64,000 nt of DNA from Phoenix dactylifera (Eukaryota; Streptophyta; Magnoliopsida; Arecales; Arecaceae): positions 124,001 through 188,000 of the forward strand of contig NW_024067834.1 of NCBI RefSeq assembly GCF_009389715.1, in the 5' to 3' direction. Under the pieces are notes generated by a model. The model did no database searches and was not told where the DNA came from. It saw nothing but the letters and a program-made list of their open reading frames with translations. Below are positions 11,595-23,054 of this stretch, piece by piece. The position numbers and the translations under genes are program-made. Positions within the stretch are counted from its first letter, which is position 1. Every line of letters begins with the position of its first letter.

Positions 11595-12239
11595 CTGAAG
11601 CATTTAAGCTCAAATATATATAAACGATGTTCCTATTTTCCATGCAAAATAAAAAACAAAAGTTAATAATCGAACAACTATGTAACTCTAACATGATTGT
11701 ACAACACTATGATGAATTGGGTAAAACTTTTCTTGGACATTACCTTCTCACTTTTGAAGTTCTAGAATGAAATTGGAATCAGCTAACGATTTGAATGGAT
11801 GCGTGATACACCAAAAAGCCTATAGTTTCAATCACTTCCATTATGACTGAGGGGCCTAGGCAGATGGCAAGAAAGCACATAATGCTTGTCGCTAGCATCA
11901 TCTTCATAGCCAAGAAGGTTACTCTAAAGTTTTTTCGGAAGTACTCTTTGGCATAGAATGCTTAAGAATATTGAAACTACATACAAGCATGGCAAGAGCT
12001 AGGGGACGCCATAAAAGAAAGAACCAACTGCTACATAGAAACTTTGCATCAAAGATCAATAGCAAATTCTGCATCAGAATGTTTCAAAAGTCTGCATATT
12101 TTCCAACTGGTAGCTGATATAAGTGCATCATGTGAGCGAAAAATGACCAGAGACTCTTTGTTTGGCGAAAAAGTGATCTTTCATACATAAAAATATTGTG
12201 CATCTTTTACATGATCAGCTGATCTTTTAAAACATTTCG

Positions 12240-12440
12240 CATGTTCATTCCAAACATCGTCCAGCAATTATACACCAAGATTCATAATAAAAAATACGGA
12301 TCTTTCATTTATCATTAAATATTTTGCATGTACATCCCAAACATCATCCAAAATTAGTATGCTTAGATCCGTTACTGATTTCTAAACGACTTATCAAATA
12401 TTTTTAATTCTCATTCCAAATGTCGTCGAGGACTAGTGCA
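12240..12440. repeat. degenerate tandem repeat, period about 80-87 bp
   Basis: Three diverged copies share the core CATTCCAAACATCGTC (at 12246), CATCCCAAACATCATC (12333) and CATTCCAAATGTCGTC (12412), each followed by a tail of the type ...ATTATACACCAAGATTC. A fourth, weaker unit may precede them from about 12180. Non-coding. Confidence 0.6.
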
Positions 12441-13020
12441 CTTCTATTCATATTTAGGAACGAATAACTATTTTTTTCTCCAGTGGACCAGCTGCATAAT
12501 CATATTTTTGCCGAAACCTCCCATGCCCAATTTAGTTTTGATGAGGAAGCAAGATTCCATGTTTTTGCCATCCCTTCGAATCCTCCAAATCGTAGCACTC
12601 TCTTTACAATCAAATCTTCTTCTGCATAGATCTACAGTGAAGCAGGTCATCCATACCCCGATCTCCATGGGGCCGAACGCTGTTCAGCAGACCTACCACT
12701 CCTCTCACACTTTTTCCTTGAGGAATAAAGAGAGCTACCACACAAGATTTTTGAGAAAACAGCTAGCACTCAAGATTGCACTTCAATCCTCTACAGCAAG
12801 CCCTTAAAAATGAAATCACTTCCCGACATACTTCATCTATAAACACCTTGGACCAAAAAAAAAAATAGATGACGCGCACCTTATTTCTCATGTCATTCCA
12901 AGACTCCATCGGTGGAAGCAGCTCTTTCAAGTATCTCGGCGGCCATAACCTAAATGAGTTCCTACCTCCCCTGCAGCATCAAAGCAAGCCCGTCTTATCT
13001 ACAAAGGAATCGGTGGAAAT

Positions 13021-13185
13021 TTCCAATAACGGACGCGCCTTCGTCGTTTTCCAATAACGGACGCGCACCCACGCTGTAATGGGGTTGACGCGGCAGTGCG
13101 GTCCCAAAAGCCTTTTTCTGGCGGACGTGAAATCCTCTTTCACTTCGGTTTGCTCCAGCCTTTTTCTAGCGGACGTGAAATCGCC
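13021..13185. repeat. two adjoining short tandem duplications in a GC-rich patch
   Basis: TTCCAATAACGGACGCGC occurs at 13021 and again at 13049. GCCTTTTTCTGGCGGACG occurs at 13110, and a copy with one change at 13158. The patch is GC-richer than its flanks. On the minus strand the second pair gives the repeated peptide DFTSARKRL, but no gene structure surrounds it. Confidence 0.65.
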
Positions 13186-14397
13186 TTTCAAAATATCTTT
13201 GCTCACCGTCCCAGCAACTGCGAAGATTTTTTTTTTTATTTTATTCGGGGCTCAACCGGAACGGGATAACCGTATGGACGAAGCCATCTCCTTAAATCAA
13301 TATAATAAATAACTGCATCTTTGAACCACGTACATAAAAATTTTCTAGAAAGTTCTTCCACCGCTGATCTCTCAAACCGGAAAAAAAAAATCCAAGTTTA
13401 TTTTATATATGTATATATAAAGGACGTTCGTGATGCCTTGATCTCTGGGAGTTTATGTCCAAGTTTGCGTGACATGTCTCCCTGCGATCATCTCTTTTTT
13501 GCACTCTAGATAGCTAGATGAACATACCAATGGTAGTCGGCGTTTTTTTTTTTTTTTACTTAAACGCAATGAACATTCCTTAGGCTATAACCTGTTTAAG
13601 GATCACCTAGTTATGATATAGCTTCAGATATACATGCACATCCAACCATTTTCCCACATTAAACCATGACGAAGGCCTTCATTGTTGAACATTAATTTTA
13701 TGGCAACACGCCAACACTCAATAAAGTGTGTTCATCTCTAGAACCACATGCTTTCTGTCAAAACTCTATTGAAATTAGTACCAGCTCCAAGCGTTTTGCC
13801 GATATTTGCTTACGGAAAAACAGCAGTAACAAAATGGTTACTTCCATTTTCTCTGAAAAACAGGAAAAAAAGGTTATCATCTCTCCCTGGATGGCGAACA
13901 AATAAAAATTGCAGCCAATACCACACCCAAGTGGTCAGGCAAACATGCAGAGAAGTGGAACTTTTTCAAGTTCTAACAGCTTGGAAAGGTGGTATGGCTT
14001 CGGTTGTAGTTTTGGAGTTAAATCTGATGGCTGAGCAATGGAACCCAATGAGGCTCCCAACTCTTTGATTAAGCTTATCAATTCTCAGCTGGTGATTCTC
14101 AATTAAAACATACAACCGAAAACAATACCCGACTGAAACCTAATTCGACGTCAAATTACAGAAAATCTACTTTCAACTTCTGTCATCAAGAATAACCATT
14201 ATTTCAGGACAGGACGTAGCATGTCAAAACATCCTCCCCTTGGTTCGATATGGGAGTTTTTGAGCAAACCTTAAACAAAGCATGAACCTGCACGCAGTGA
14301 AGTATGCTGCAAAAAAAAAAAAAAAAAACAATAGTGATAACAAAAATTCTGTCGCTGGATTCTTATCAGAGATCATCGACAGGCTGCATCCCTTCAT

Positions 14398-17300
14398 TCA
14401 GTGATGACCCTTTGCCTCCGCCTTGCTGTGAGACTTTGCCTTCGCCTGGAGGAGTCAAAAGGAAAATACGATATTAGCTACTAACAGGTGAAAAAATAAA
14501 TGCCTTCTACTACCCAGGGTCGCCAATTGCAAGCATTATGGCATGTTGTATTACCACCTCACGACCGGATAGGGATTGACTGACTAATTTTGCCCTTTCG
14601 GAAAGAAAAAGGGCAAAAGGAAAGAAGCATATTAGTGTAATTATATTCAGCAAGCCTTGCCTCGGTTATTCAAACAGTATTATAAATCACCCGGAAGCCA
14701 TTCCCTTTCCTGGCACATTTAATGTTCTTGAAAACTGCAGTAGTTGTTATGAGATTTCAGATGTTAGCTTGCAATACTAGCTTAACAAAACCCGCACCCA
14801 ATAATGCCTGCTTTTTCTTTCCCTGATATACTCATCATCCCATGAACTTCATGGGGTTCCACTTGTTTACAGTAATCTGCCATGTCAGGAAGCGTTGGAT
14901 CCACATTACTTTTAAATTGTAAATCTACAACATAAACTGTGGATAAAAGCGTCACTCACAAACCAATAGCTTTCTATGTATCTCCTCATCCTCATTCTCA
15001 CTGGAAAACTAGTCCAATTGGAAAATTGTATCTTGTGTGATGCCATGGGATTCATGTCTTCCAACATTCAAGCGTCCTCGCACATGAAAGCATAAAATGA
15101 ATTGTCAAAAGAAGAATATGGCAACTTACGACACTATTGCCTCTATGCAGAATAATCAGATTGTGATGAAAAAAAATGAAAAGGTGGTTAGCCTCCAATT
15201 CTACCCCCACTACCCTCTCTCCAACCGAAAAAAAAATCTTGCATATTAACCTAGCAGCAGCAGACTCATATTCTCAACTTCCATCATACAAAGACCAAGC
15301 CAATTGTCCAAACCCCTAGGTCCCCTGCAGTAAGAAATCACTCCCTGCAGTAGGAAATCATTCCCTGAAGTAAGAAGTCACTCTGAACCCCCTTCCTCAA
15401 AAAGAAATCACTCTGAAGAATTTCAACTCAATCAGTAATATAGGAGCTTTGGAAATAGACAGACTACATTGGATGCCTAGCAAAACTGTGTGCAAAAAGG
15501 TGATCCTACTACAAAACAAAGCAACCTAATTATTTAGTTGCTGATCTCCTATAAGATCCCCTCACGGTTGAATCCCAATTAAGCAATATTAGATCTTCTA
15601 ACCCTACAAAGATGCCCAGGTGATCAAAACTTTCTCAACTTCACAACAAATAAATAAAACAACCCATTATGATCCTCCCATCGAATACATAGTCACTTTA
15701 AAATTGTCAATCCCTTCATATCATTTCTATTGTACCAGAATACTGTCACCACATTATAAATCGAGGATTTAAGTACCGTGACCCATGCCCATGCCGGTCA
15801 CAGGTTCTCACAGAACATATCATGTTGAACTGTGCTATACAGGTGTCCAACTATGTGATGGGGCTCGTGGCAACCAAATAGTTCCATATTGGCCAGCTTG
15901 ACCAGCACAAACTAGCAAGGATCGATACAAGTTGGCATGAACCCGCACGCACAATAGTAAGGGTAAAACCATGTATTGGAACCATTTTGGTACCTTGCTA
16001 GCATGGCACATATGGTACAGTATGGATCAACATGATAGTGTATCTCAATCTATACTTTAAGCCATCTACTGATGATGCTAGTGTTTCTGTGTGCAGAAGG
16101 TTGTAGCACAAGCATTGCAATATGAGAGCTCAATACAAACCACCCAAATTACCGGACTGGTCATCCTAAATTCCCATGCACATGCAAAGGATAAGCATCT
16201 TGTTATAATTTGACCAAGCATTAAATGTCTCGTCATCAGCCATATGATCAACTTTTCTGCATTGCATCAAATGCTCCACTTGAATCACGAGAAAAACATT
16301 TCCCTTTGAACTATTGGGAATAAAAGCAAGGGTATTAAGTAGTTTGGGAAATGCAAATACACCTCTCACATCTGCCTTGTTTCTACTCTAACCATGCCTG
16401 GCCTATATCTGCGTGCTTGAATACTAGTATTCTTGTGTTAACATGAGGAAACTCCCCCCCCCCCTCCCTCCCCTATTTCTCTCTCTATATATAAGATACA
16501 TACATATATAAAAGGTTTTCACTGCCATTAACAAGAAGACAAAAAACTTAACCATCACAATCCAAATCTTCTTACCATCATAGTCTATTTGTTTCTCCAT
16601 TATGGACAATCTTCCACTAGAACCAAATTCAATTTGCTCATGACATCAAAATCATTTCCAATTCAAACTGCCATAAGCTTCTTTGTGGTCACCCTCATAG
16701 CAGAGACTAGCTTTCAACTTCATGTATTGAGTTTCTAATGATACACATTGACTAACAGAAAGTAGGTGCTTAAAGTTCATATCCATCCTTTCTATCATGA
16801 CCAACTCAGACAATTCTCATCTAATAAGCTAACTGGATTATGATCCTTCATGTCCAAAACATATCATCCTTATTGGTGAGAAAAAACTAGTGGCAGAAAT
16901 TTTTGATCTTGGGTGCTGCATCTTGCTTCCCACTGTCACTTAATAATGCATCCACAATCTCTTTCAATGACTATTATATTTTGTAGAAATCGAGCTCCAT
17001 TCATTCTAGAACATGAAGATGGACATTTATTGGATAGAAGCGAGCTTTATTGAACTTCAGGAAGAAAGGATTGCCACAAGAGGAATGAGATAAAATTTTC
17101 TACCGTGCTTTATGAAATTTTCTAGTTACACAGTAATTAAAGGGTAGTATGGAATATAAATCCATGAAATTTGAATGGTCGTATTTAATGTAAAAAATTT
17201 ATTAGTGTTTTATATTACATTTTATTTTAAAAAATTCTTTATTTTTAAATATATTTTTTAATACAAAACCAATTGATGGTTGGACCAATGACTCAATGAC

Positions 17301-17568
17301 CTAGACTCTTGGCTGCATTGGTATCTGGTTTGAGTTATCTTACCTACTTATCTTTGCACTGTGTGCGATCTGTAAAAATATCTTGCTCCCATTTGTTAAG
17401 ATTATATCATTGATGCTAGTCTTATTAATGAATTCTGCTCAAAATCCGACTTATACACAAAATTATATCCAATTTGTATTGTTATCTACTTAAAACAAAT
17501 ATAGATACAGATTTTGGTATCCATTTAATATATGTATCCGTGTATCTGCTGAAAAAATAGGGACATGG

Positions 17569-17601
<33 letters not shown>

Positions 17602-19806
17602 TACTGGTATCTGATCCGTATTCGATCCATTTTCAGCCCTACACTCAACCATGTTGTAGTGTCAGGAAAGCTCTTTAAAAGGATCTTACACGTTAATATA
17701 ATTCTGCTGACTTTGACCCTAACTAGCATATCCTAAACTTGAACATTAGATTTGTTGACTTTACCATGCTCATAATACCCCTGAAAAAAAGAAACCGCCA
17801 TATCATATAGCATAACTGATCAAAATTCTACTTTGAACTCCCATCAAGCAAAACAAAACACACACACAAGGCTCATAAACTAGAGCCTAAAATGGTTTGT
17901 TTTTGCCTTTCACAAGAAACTGACACTAACTAATTTAAGATCTATGCAAATGCTCCTTTAAGTCCGAAATTTGCTACTAACATTCAAAGAAGTGGAGCGG
18001 TTTATAAAGGCAACTCCACAATCTATATTTCAGGAGTAATATCATTAAAGAGTATGAAAAATTTAGTATTTAAGCTTCATTCTCTATAATTAGCTTTCTC
18101 TTACATATATGACTAAATATAACACACATATACCTTTAAAACCAATTCCAGTTATTCTTGTAAAACTCAAAAAGATTTGAAATATCCATCATAAGCAAAT
18201 AACACATAGGGCTCTCAGTTAGGCATAAACAATCTCTTTTTACTCCAGCAAACTTCCCAAAGAAATAGCCCAAATGAAGACTTCTATTCTTTCTTTCCTT
18301 CTTTTTTTTGCCCAGTAGGTTCTGAAATTGCATTTCCATTGACAAAATTTATTCAAAAATATCCACCACTTAACTATTCCAAATAGCATTCACGAGATAA
18401 AATTTTGAAGCTGCCATCTCATTTGATAGGCCTCAAGATTCTCCCACCTAACCCAAAGCAAGCCCACGTTTGGTCCTCTAGGCCCAGATGGGATAAATTT
18501 TACTACTAAAACAACTCTTAAACATCCAATCCTTACTGCTGTTCCAAGAAATAGGAATTCAGGTTAAAAACAATGAGAAAATAGATTAACATCAGCTTTA
18601 TTTATGCTTAACAGTAAACCCAGTAACATGCTCAAGTCAATTTCCATTTCATACATCTGCAGCACCAGTTGCTTAGACTTTATAAAGAAGAGCAGTTTTG
18701 GCCACAACTAAACAGTCTAAAGTATTTAAATAATTCAAAGGTTTTTTTCCCTCAAAGCGTGGAACCATAGGAACCATTTCAGTTATGGAGCGGGTATACC
18801 ATTGTACTATATTCTCATAACTCATAATTATCCCATAAAAGAATGTAGACTTAAATTTTCCAATCTAGTCCAAAAATATCATGGTGTCACCTGATATAAT
18901 ACATTTAGGATGAAACGTTTTGAATTTAGGGAATCTGACCTTAAGCATGAGGCCGGAATAGGTGATAACAAGTTTCACCATGTTTCCCCTGCAACAAAAA
19001 ACAAACCAACCCCATCAACCCCATCAAATGCACCAGAAAACAAAGATCTCCACCTTAAGCTCTGAGTTTTGCTTCCCATGTTACACACAGCTCCGACATT
19101 CTTGAGAAAGAACTTGCTCAAAAAGATTTTGTTAGTTGTATGTATCTATCTATTCTCTATGCTTCAAATCTATCCATCATGTAATCCCACGAGAGAAAAA
19201 ACGATCATTTAAATTGGCATTCAGCAGGCAGACAGGAGGAAAATCACAGATCTTTGAAGGAAGAAAAGGAGAAAACACCCAATACTCCTTTCATGAAACA
19301 TATCCCAAGAAGACATGCCATAGTTGCTCCAAGAAACCTAGAATTAAGCTTTAACACGTCTAAGCACAACCTCAAATGTGATAAATGGTCAAGCTCCAAC
19401 CTGAATACCTTTTTCCTAAACAAATGAAGGGGCAACTTTTGCAAAATGAGAGGAAAAAAAAAAGATAAGGGATAAAAACAATAAAAGCAGTTAAAAAAAA
19501 GACGAAAATGGACAATAATCATCACAAAAGAATGACATCGCAGATTCATGCGACAAATTATAAAAAGACTGAAACGGATGGGATAAAAGGAATGGAAGTG
19601 AGCATACCTTGAGATAGGAGAGCTTCATACTCCCATAAACAACGCCAAAGGTAAAGGCAGAGGCACGAGCTACCTGTTGGGGCGAGAAAGGGAAAGATTA
19701 AGTGAGCGTGAAGAAGAAATTGACAAAGAAGAGGGAGGACGAGAGAGAATGAGAGCCGTACGAAAGCAAGGGTGCTGACGCCGGAGTAAGGGCCTGGAAC
19801 CGCCAT
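14398..19806 (-). CDS. mitochondrial ATP synthase subunit e
   Basis: Subunit e is a small inner-membrane protein of the F1Fo-ATP synthase peripheral region that helps hold dimers together. Three tiny exons in phase 0: 19762-19806 (MAVPGPYSGVSTLAF, donor GTACGG), 19608-19673 (VARASAFTFGVVYGSMKLSY LK, acceptor CAACAG, donor GTATGC) and 14398-14445 (AKAKSHSKAEAKGHH plus stop, acceptor CTCCAG). The product has 52 residues, the normal plant size. The N-terminal GPYSG.STLA, the glycine-rich membrane helix FGVVYGSMKL and the basic AEAKxHH tail match the plant family as I recall it. Intron 2 is 5.16 kb, against 156 nt of total coding sequence. It is divergent from PIN1, 336 bp apart. An alternative frame for exon 3 exists but does not continue the phase. 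Confidence 0.92.
14446..19607 (-). other. 5.2-kb intron 2 of ATP synthase e
   Basis: AT-rich intron with an (AT)n(AC)n microsatellite at about 17569-17601 and a C-rich run at 16447-16475. At 15780-16040 there is a block rich in GGTACC / CATGGCACA-type words like those at 40170-40380. No coding exon, snoRNA box pair or element end could be defended. Confidence 0.5.
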
Positions 19807-20142
19807 GGAAAGAGTGCAAACAGAGCAGCAGCGGAAGCCGCCGTGGATAGAGATCTGAGGACAGGCAAGAAGGGGCTCACGACTCTGGCGAGGTACTCGC
19901 GAATGCCGCTTGTCCGAAACCCTAAGGGGAGTATCGTGGAAGCTCTTCGTTTGTTTTGTTGAGCTATTGTGGTCAATCGATACGAGCCCAAGCCAGGCCA
20001 AGCCCAATTTAAACGGGCTGGCTTATATGAAAAGGGCAAAAAGAGAAAAAAAATATCGTAGGAACCTCCGCTGTTCTCCCTCCCTTTCCCCACACCCTCT
20101 CTCTGAGCACACTTGAAGCAAAGGAAAAAGGAGGAGAAGAAG
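19807..20142. promoter_or_regulatory. bidirectional promoter between ATP synthase e and PIN1
   Basis: The 336 bp between the two start codons must hold both promoters. It carries a telo-box, AAACCCTAA, at 19917-19925 and two site II elements (TGGGCT on the minus strand) at 19985-19990 and 20001-20006. That pairing is well known from plant ribosomal and mitochondrial protein genes active in dividing cells. No clear TATA box was seen. The PIN1 leader has a CTCTCTCT stretch just before 20105. Confidence 0.6.
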
Positions 20143-23054
20143 ATGGCATCAGAGGAGCAGGTGAGGGCGTCTCACATCCTGATAAAGCACGAGGGGTCGC
20201 GGCGGAAGGCCTCCTGGAAGGATCCCGACGGCCGCATCATCTCCGCCACCACCAGGGACGCGGCCGTCCGCCAGCTCCACGCCCTCCGCGACGACATCCT
20301 CGCCGGCAAGGTCCGCTTCGAGGACGTCGCTGCCCGCCACTCCGACTGCAGCTCCGCCAAGCGCGGCGGCGATCTTGGTCAGCCCCTCCCCCATCCGATC
20401 TGATGGTCCGATGCTAGGGTTAGGGTTTTCTTGATCCTCGGGAATCGGTTGCTCCATCTTATGATTTGTTTTTCTTTGATGCGTTTGTTGCTGGTTTAGA
20501 ACTGATCCTGTTTTCTTTTTTCTTTTTTTTCTTTTTTTTTTGCCCGCTTGATAAGATTAGGCGTCTTCTTGATTTTCTTGATTTTCTTGATTTCATGTAA
20601 GCGCTTCTTCTGTACTCCGCTTGCTGTTTGTTAATTGTTTTGGATGCATGGAGGATGCTTCTCAATTTCAAAGGCATGATAAGAGTTAGACTTTGATGCA
20701 AGACTGTAACGTGGATTCTTTCTGCCGCTGCTTTTAGAATAGAAATACTTTCTTGCGTTAGAAGTTTTATGTAGAAAATTCTAATTCCTTAACGGGGGGC
20801 TGTTAACAGTGAATTAACTAAGGTTTTGATGGTCAAGGATCATGTAGATCAACAATAAACTATTAATGCTGCGCGAGAGTTAATTTCTTGATTTGTTACC
20901 ACGGGGGCTTCCTACACCATAGTCATAATTTGGGGGGGAGGATAAGGAAGAGAAGAGAACTTGGGATTAAAATGTTGCATTTGCAGAGATGATATATGCG
21001 ATTGTTTTAGATTTGCACCATAGTCGTAAATTGTTTAAAATGTTTTCATGTTCAAAATAATTTACCATCTGATTGTTTCTGCAGGCAGCAAAATTATTAC
21101 CTTAGATAGTGTGATGCTTGTCCTTCTAGAATGGATATTTGGAAAGCCAACAAAGGGTTCAAAAGCATGAATATTTTACTATATCATAAACGTGAAGGAC
21201 AAATTAATATAGTGCCATTAGCCATGACACATCTTTTTAATAATTCTTTTTTTTAAAAAATGATTGTTAATCATTGTTTTAGTGATTCTAGTACGTGTAA
21301 CTTTTTCCTATAGTCTATATACAAATTAAAATGACTTTTATGTGGTTGGATGAGATACATCTTCTTCTTTGAAGCCTCATAATACTATATTAAGCATTCA
21401 AATAATAGAACTGACTTGATCAAGATTTTTTGAAGATATAATTACTGCAAAGTGTTACCCATGTTGTTGGAAGTTGATGCTTCAACTATGAATAGTTTAT
21501 ACAGATGCTGTACATAGCATGGAATCCATAATGGAGATGATCATGGGTTGGACCATGGTGAATGCATAACTATTCTTTTTCCATTATTAATACATATAAC
21601 ATTTTTGCTGTAATACAGAAAAATTGATGTGTGAAGCATGCTATTCTTCTGACCATCTCTGTGAAATTTATTAAGACAACAAATCCTGTTCATAGTTGAT
21701 TGTGCTTAAGGTCAATATTGCAAACATGCTAGTTTGGTTTACCAATCAAATTCCACTATAGCATGGGCCTTCTGATCCATGCAGTATTGCCTGTCTTTAT
21801 CATATTTTGAAGCTTTTCCAATATCATCAGCGTATGGACGAATCGGACACATCTCTAGAAGCATCTCTCCCCTTCATAGGTCGGTCTCTGGAACCCTGCA
21901 GAACCCCACAATCATCTCTTTTTTCATCCACTATGTCCAAATTTATCAAATCCTTTCATTGTCTTTCCATTATCCTGTGTAGTGTATCCCATGGATGGAT
22001 AAAATTATTCCTTGTCCTTCTTTTGTTAACTTCTTGTCTTACCTCCTTGTACACATTCTGAGAAACAATTAAAATATATGGTCTGCATATCTGTTGGCCG
22101 TCAGCTCCAGTTGGGACTTATTTTCCTTTAGTTGCTGAGAAACAATTAAAATCTATGGTCTGCATATCTGTTGGCCGTCAGCTCCAGTTGGGACTTATTT
22201 TCCTTTAGTTGCTTTTAACAGTGTAATTCACATGCATTGTTGTTGTTTAACTGTATATATTTTGCTGTTCTCTGAATGGTAAGTGGTCCTCATTACATCT
22301 CAAGTATATTTTGTCAACAATTGCAGAGACAGATATATAATGGATGTTTTTCTTTGAGTGTTGTATGAGTGCCGTATACTCGTGAGATTTAAGAGAGAAC
22401 CTTTAGTTGCCTGAACCCCTCTTTGTTTTTCAAAAAAAAAAGAAGCCAAATTGTAATTAATGGCCCCCTTAGGGTGCAGATTTATGACAGAAGTTCAAGA
22501 GATTAAAGGAATCTTCCTCACTATAAGCTGGTTCTGTAAGAGCTGCAGGCTCCATAATAAATGTGAAGTCTCTATGGTTGACACTCTGAAACAGTGCTGC
22601 TATTTGTATCAGATAACCATCAGCTTCTTGGTTTATGTACTGAAGAGCTAATGTCAGGAAGAATTCTAACATGTGATAGAGTTAAGAACGGGAGATGGGA
22701 ATGAAACTAAGCAGCTTCTTATAAGTATAATCTGATTCATTATATCCTCAATTTTGTTTGCTTGTCAAGTTTTAAGGAATCCATCTTTCATGCGTACAAT
22801 AACTCGATAAACATACCTATTCATCTCTCTCTTTTTTTCTAGGCCTTGTTGAGTAGTGAGGCATTGACCCTGGTGTGCTTTAGTTTCTTTGAGCTGATCT
22901 TCTGACCATAATATTTTACACTGCTGCAGGTTGTTTTGGGAGGGGACAGATGCAGAAACCCTTTGAAGAAGCTACCTTTGCCCTCAAAGTGGGTGAGATG
23001 AGCAACATTGTGGACACAGACAGTGGCATTCATATCATCCTGCGAACTGGTTGA
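20143..23054 (+). CDS. PIN1: PIN1-type parvulin peptidyl-prolyl cis/trans isomerase
   Basis: Single-domain parvulin that isomerises phospho-Ser/Thr-Pro bonds in nuclear and cytosolic phosphoproteins; plant PIN1 lacks the WW domain of animal Pin1, as here. Exon 1, 20143-20377, codes for 78 residues plus one base; exon 2, 22930-23054, completes 119 residues, exactly the family size. Visible active-site features: ASHILIKH (His11, Lys15), the phosphate-binding Arg20-Arg21 pair, the catalytic Cys69 in [14 protein letters not shown], and [17 protein letters not shown] followed by [14 protein letters not shown]. Junction: CTTG|GTCAGC ... CTGCAG|GTTGT. Residue 80 is Cys where homologues have Pro or Ser. 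The start is the ATG in GAAGATGGC; a TTG ten codons upstream was rejected. Exon 1 is very GC-rich, exon 2 is not. It shares a promoter with ATP synthase e. Confidence 0.96.
20378..22929 (+). other. 2.55-kb intron of PIN1
   Basis: T-rich plant intron. Apart from the 77-bp tandem duplication at 22058-22211, no exon or element could be recognised. Confidence 0.6.
22058..22211. repeat. 77-bp perfect-register tandem duplication
   Basis: Two adjacent copies, 22058-22134 and 22135-22211, both start CTGAGAAACAATTAAAAT and end TTTTCCTTTAGTTG. I see one difference (ATATATGG versus ATCTATGG). It lies inside the PIN1 intron. Confidence 0.92.

Larger units (their letters stand above)
11595..14397. other. 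intergenic with degenerate tandem repeats
   Basis: No gene assigned. It contains the tandem repeats listed separately at 12240-12440 and 13021-13185. A short plus-strand frame near 11848-11970 (MTEGPRQMARKHIM...) has no known relative. Homopolymer runs occur at 13541-13557 (T) and 14311-14328 (A); the latter lies in the 3' flank of the ATP synthase e gene. Confidence 0.4.

Noticed and set aside
20149-20457. Long open frames on the minus strand over PIN1 exon 1
   Set aside because: These are shadows of a very GC-rich exon; the plus-strand frame carries all parvulin active-site residues.
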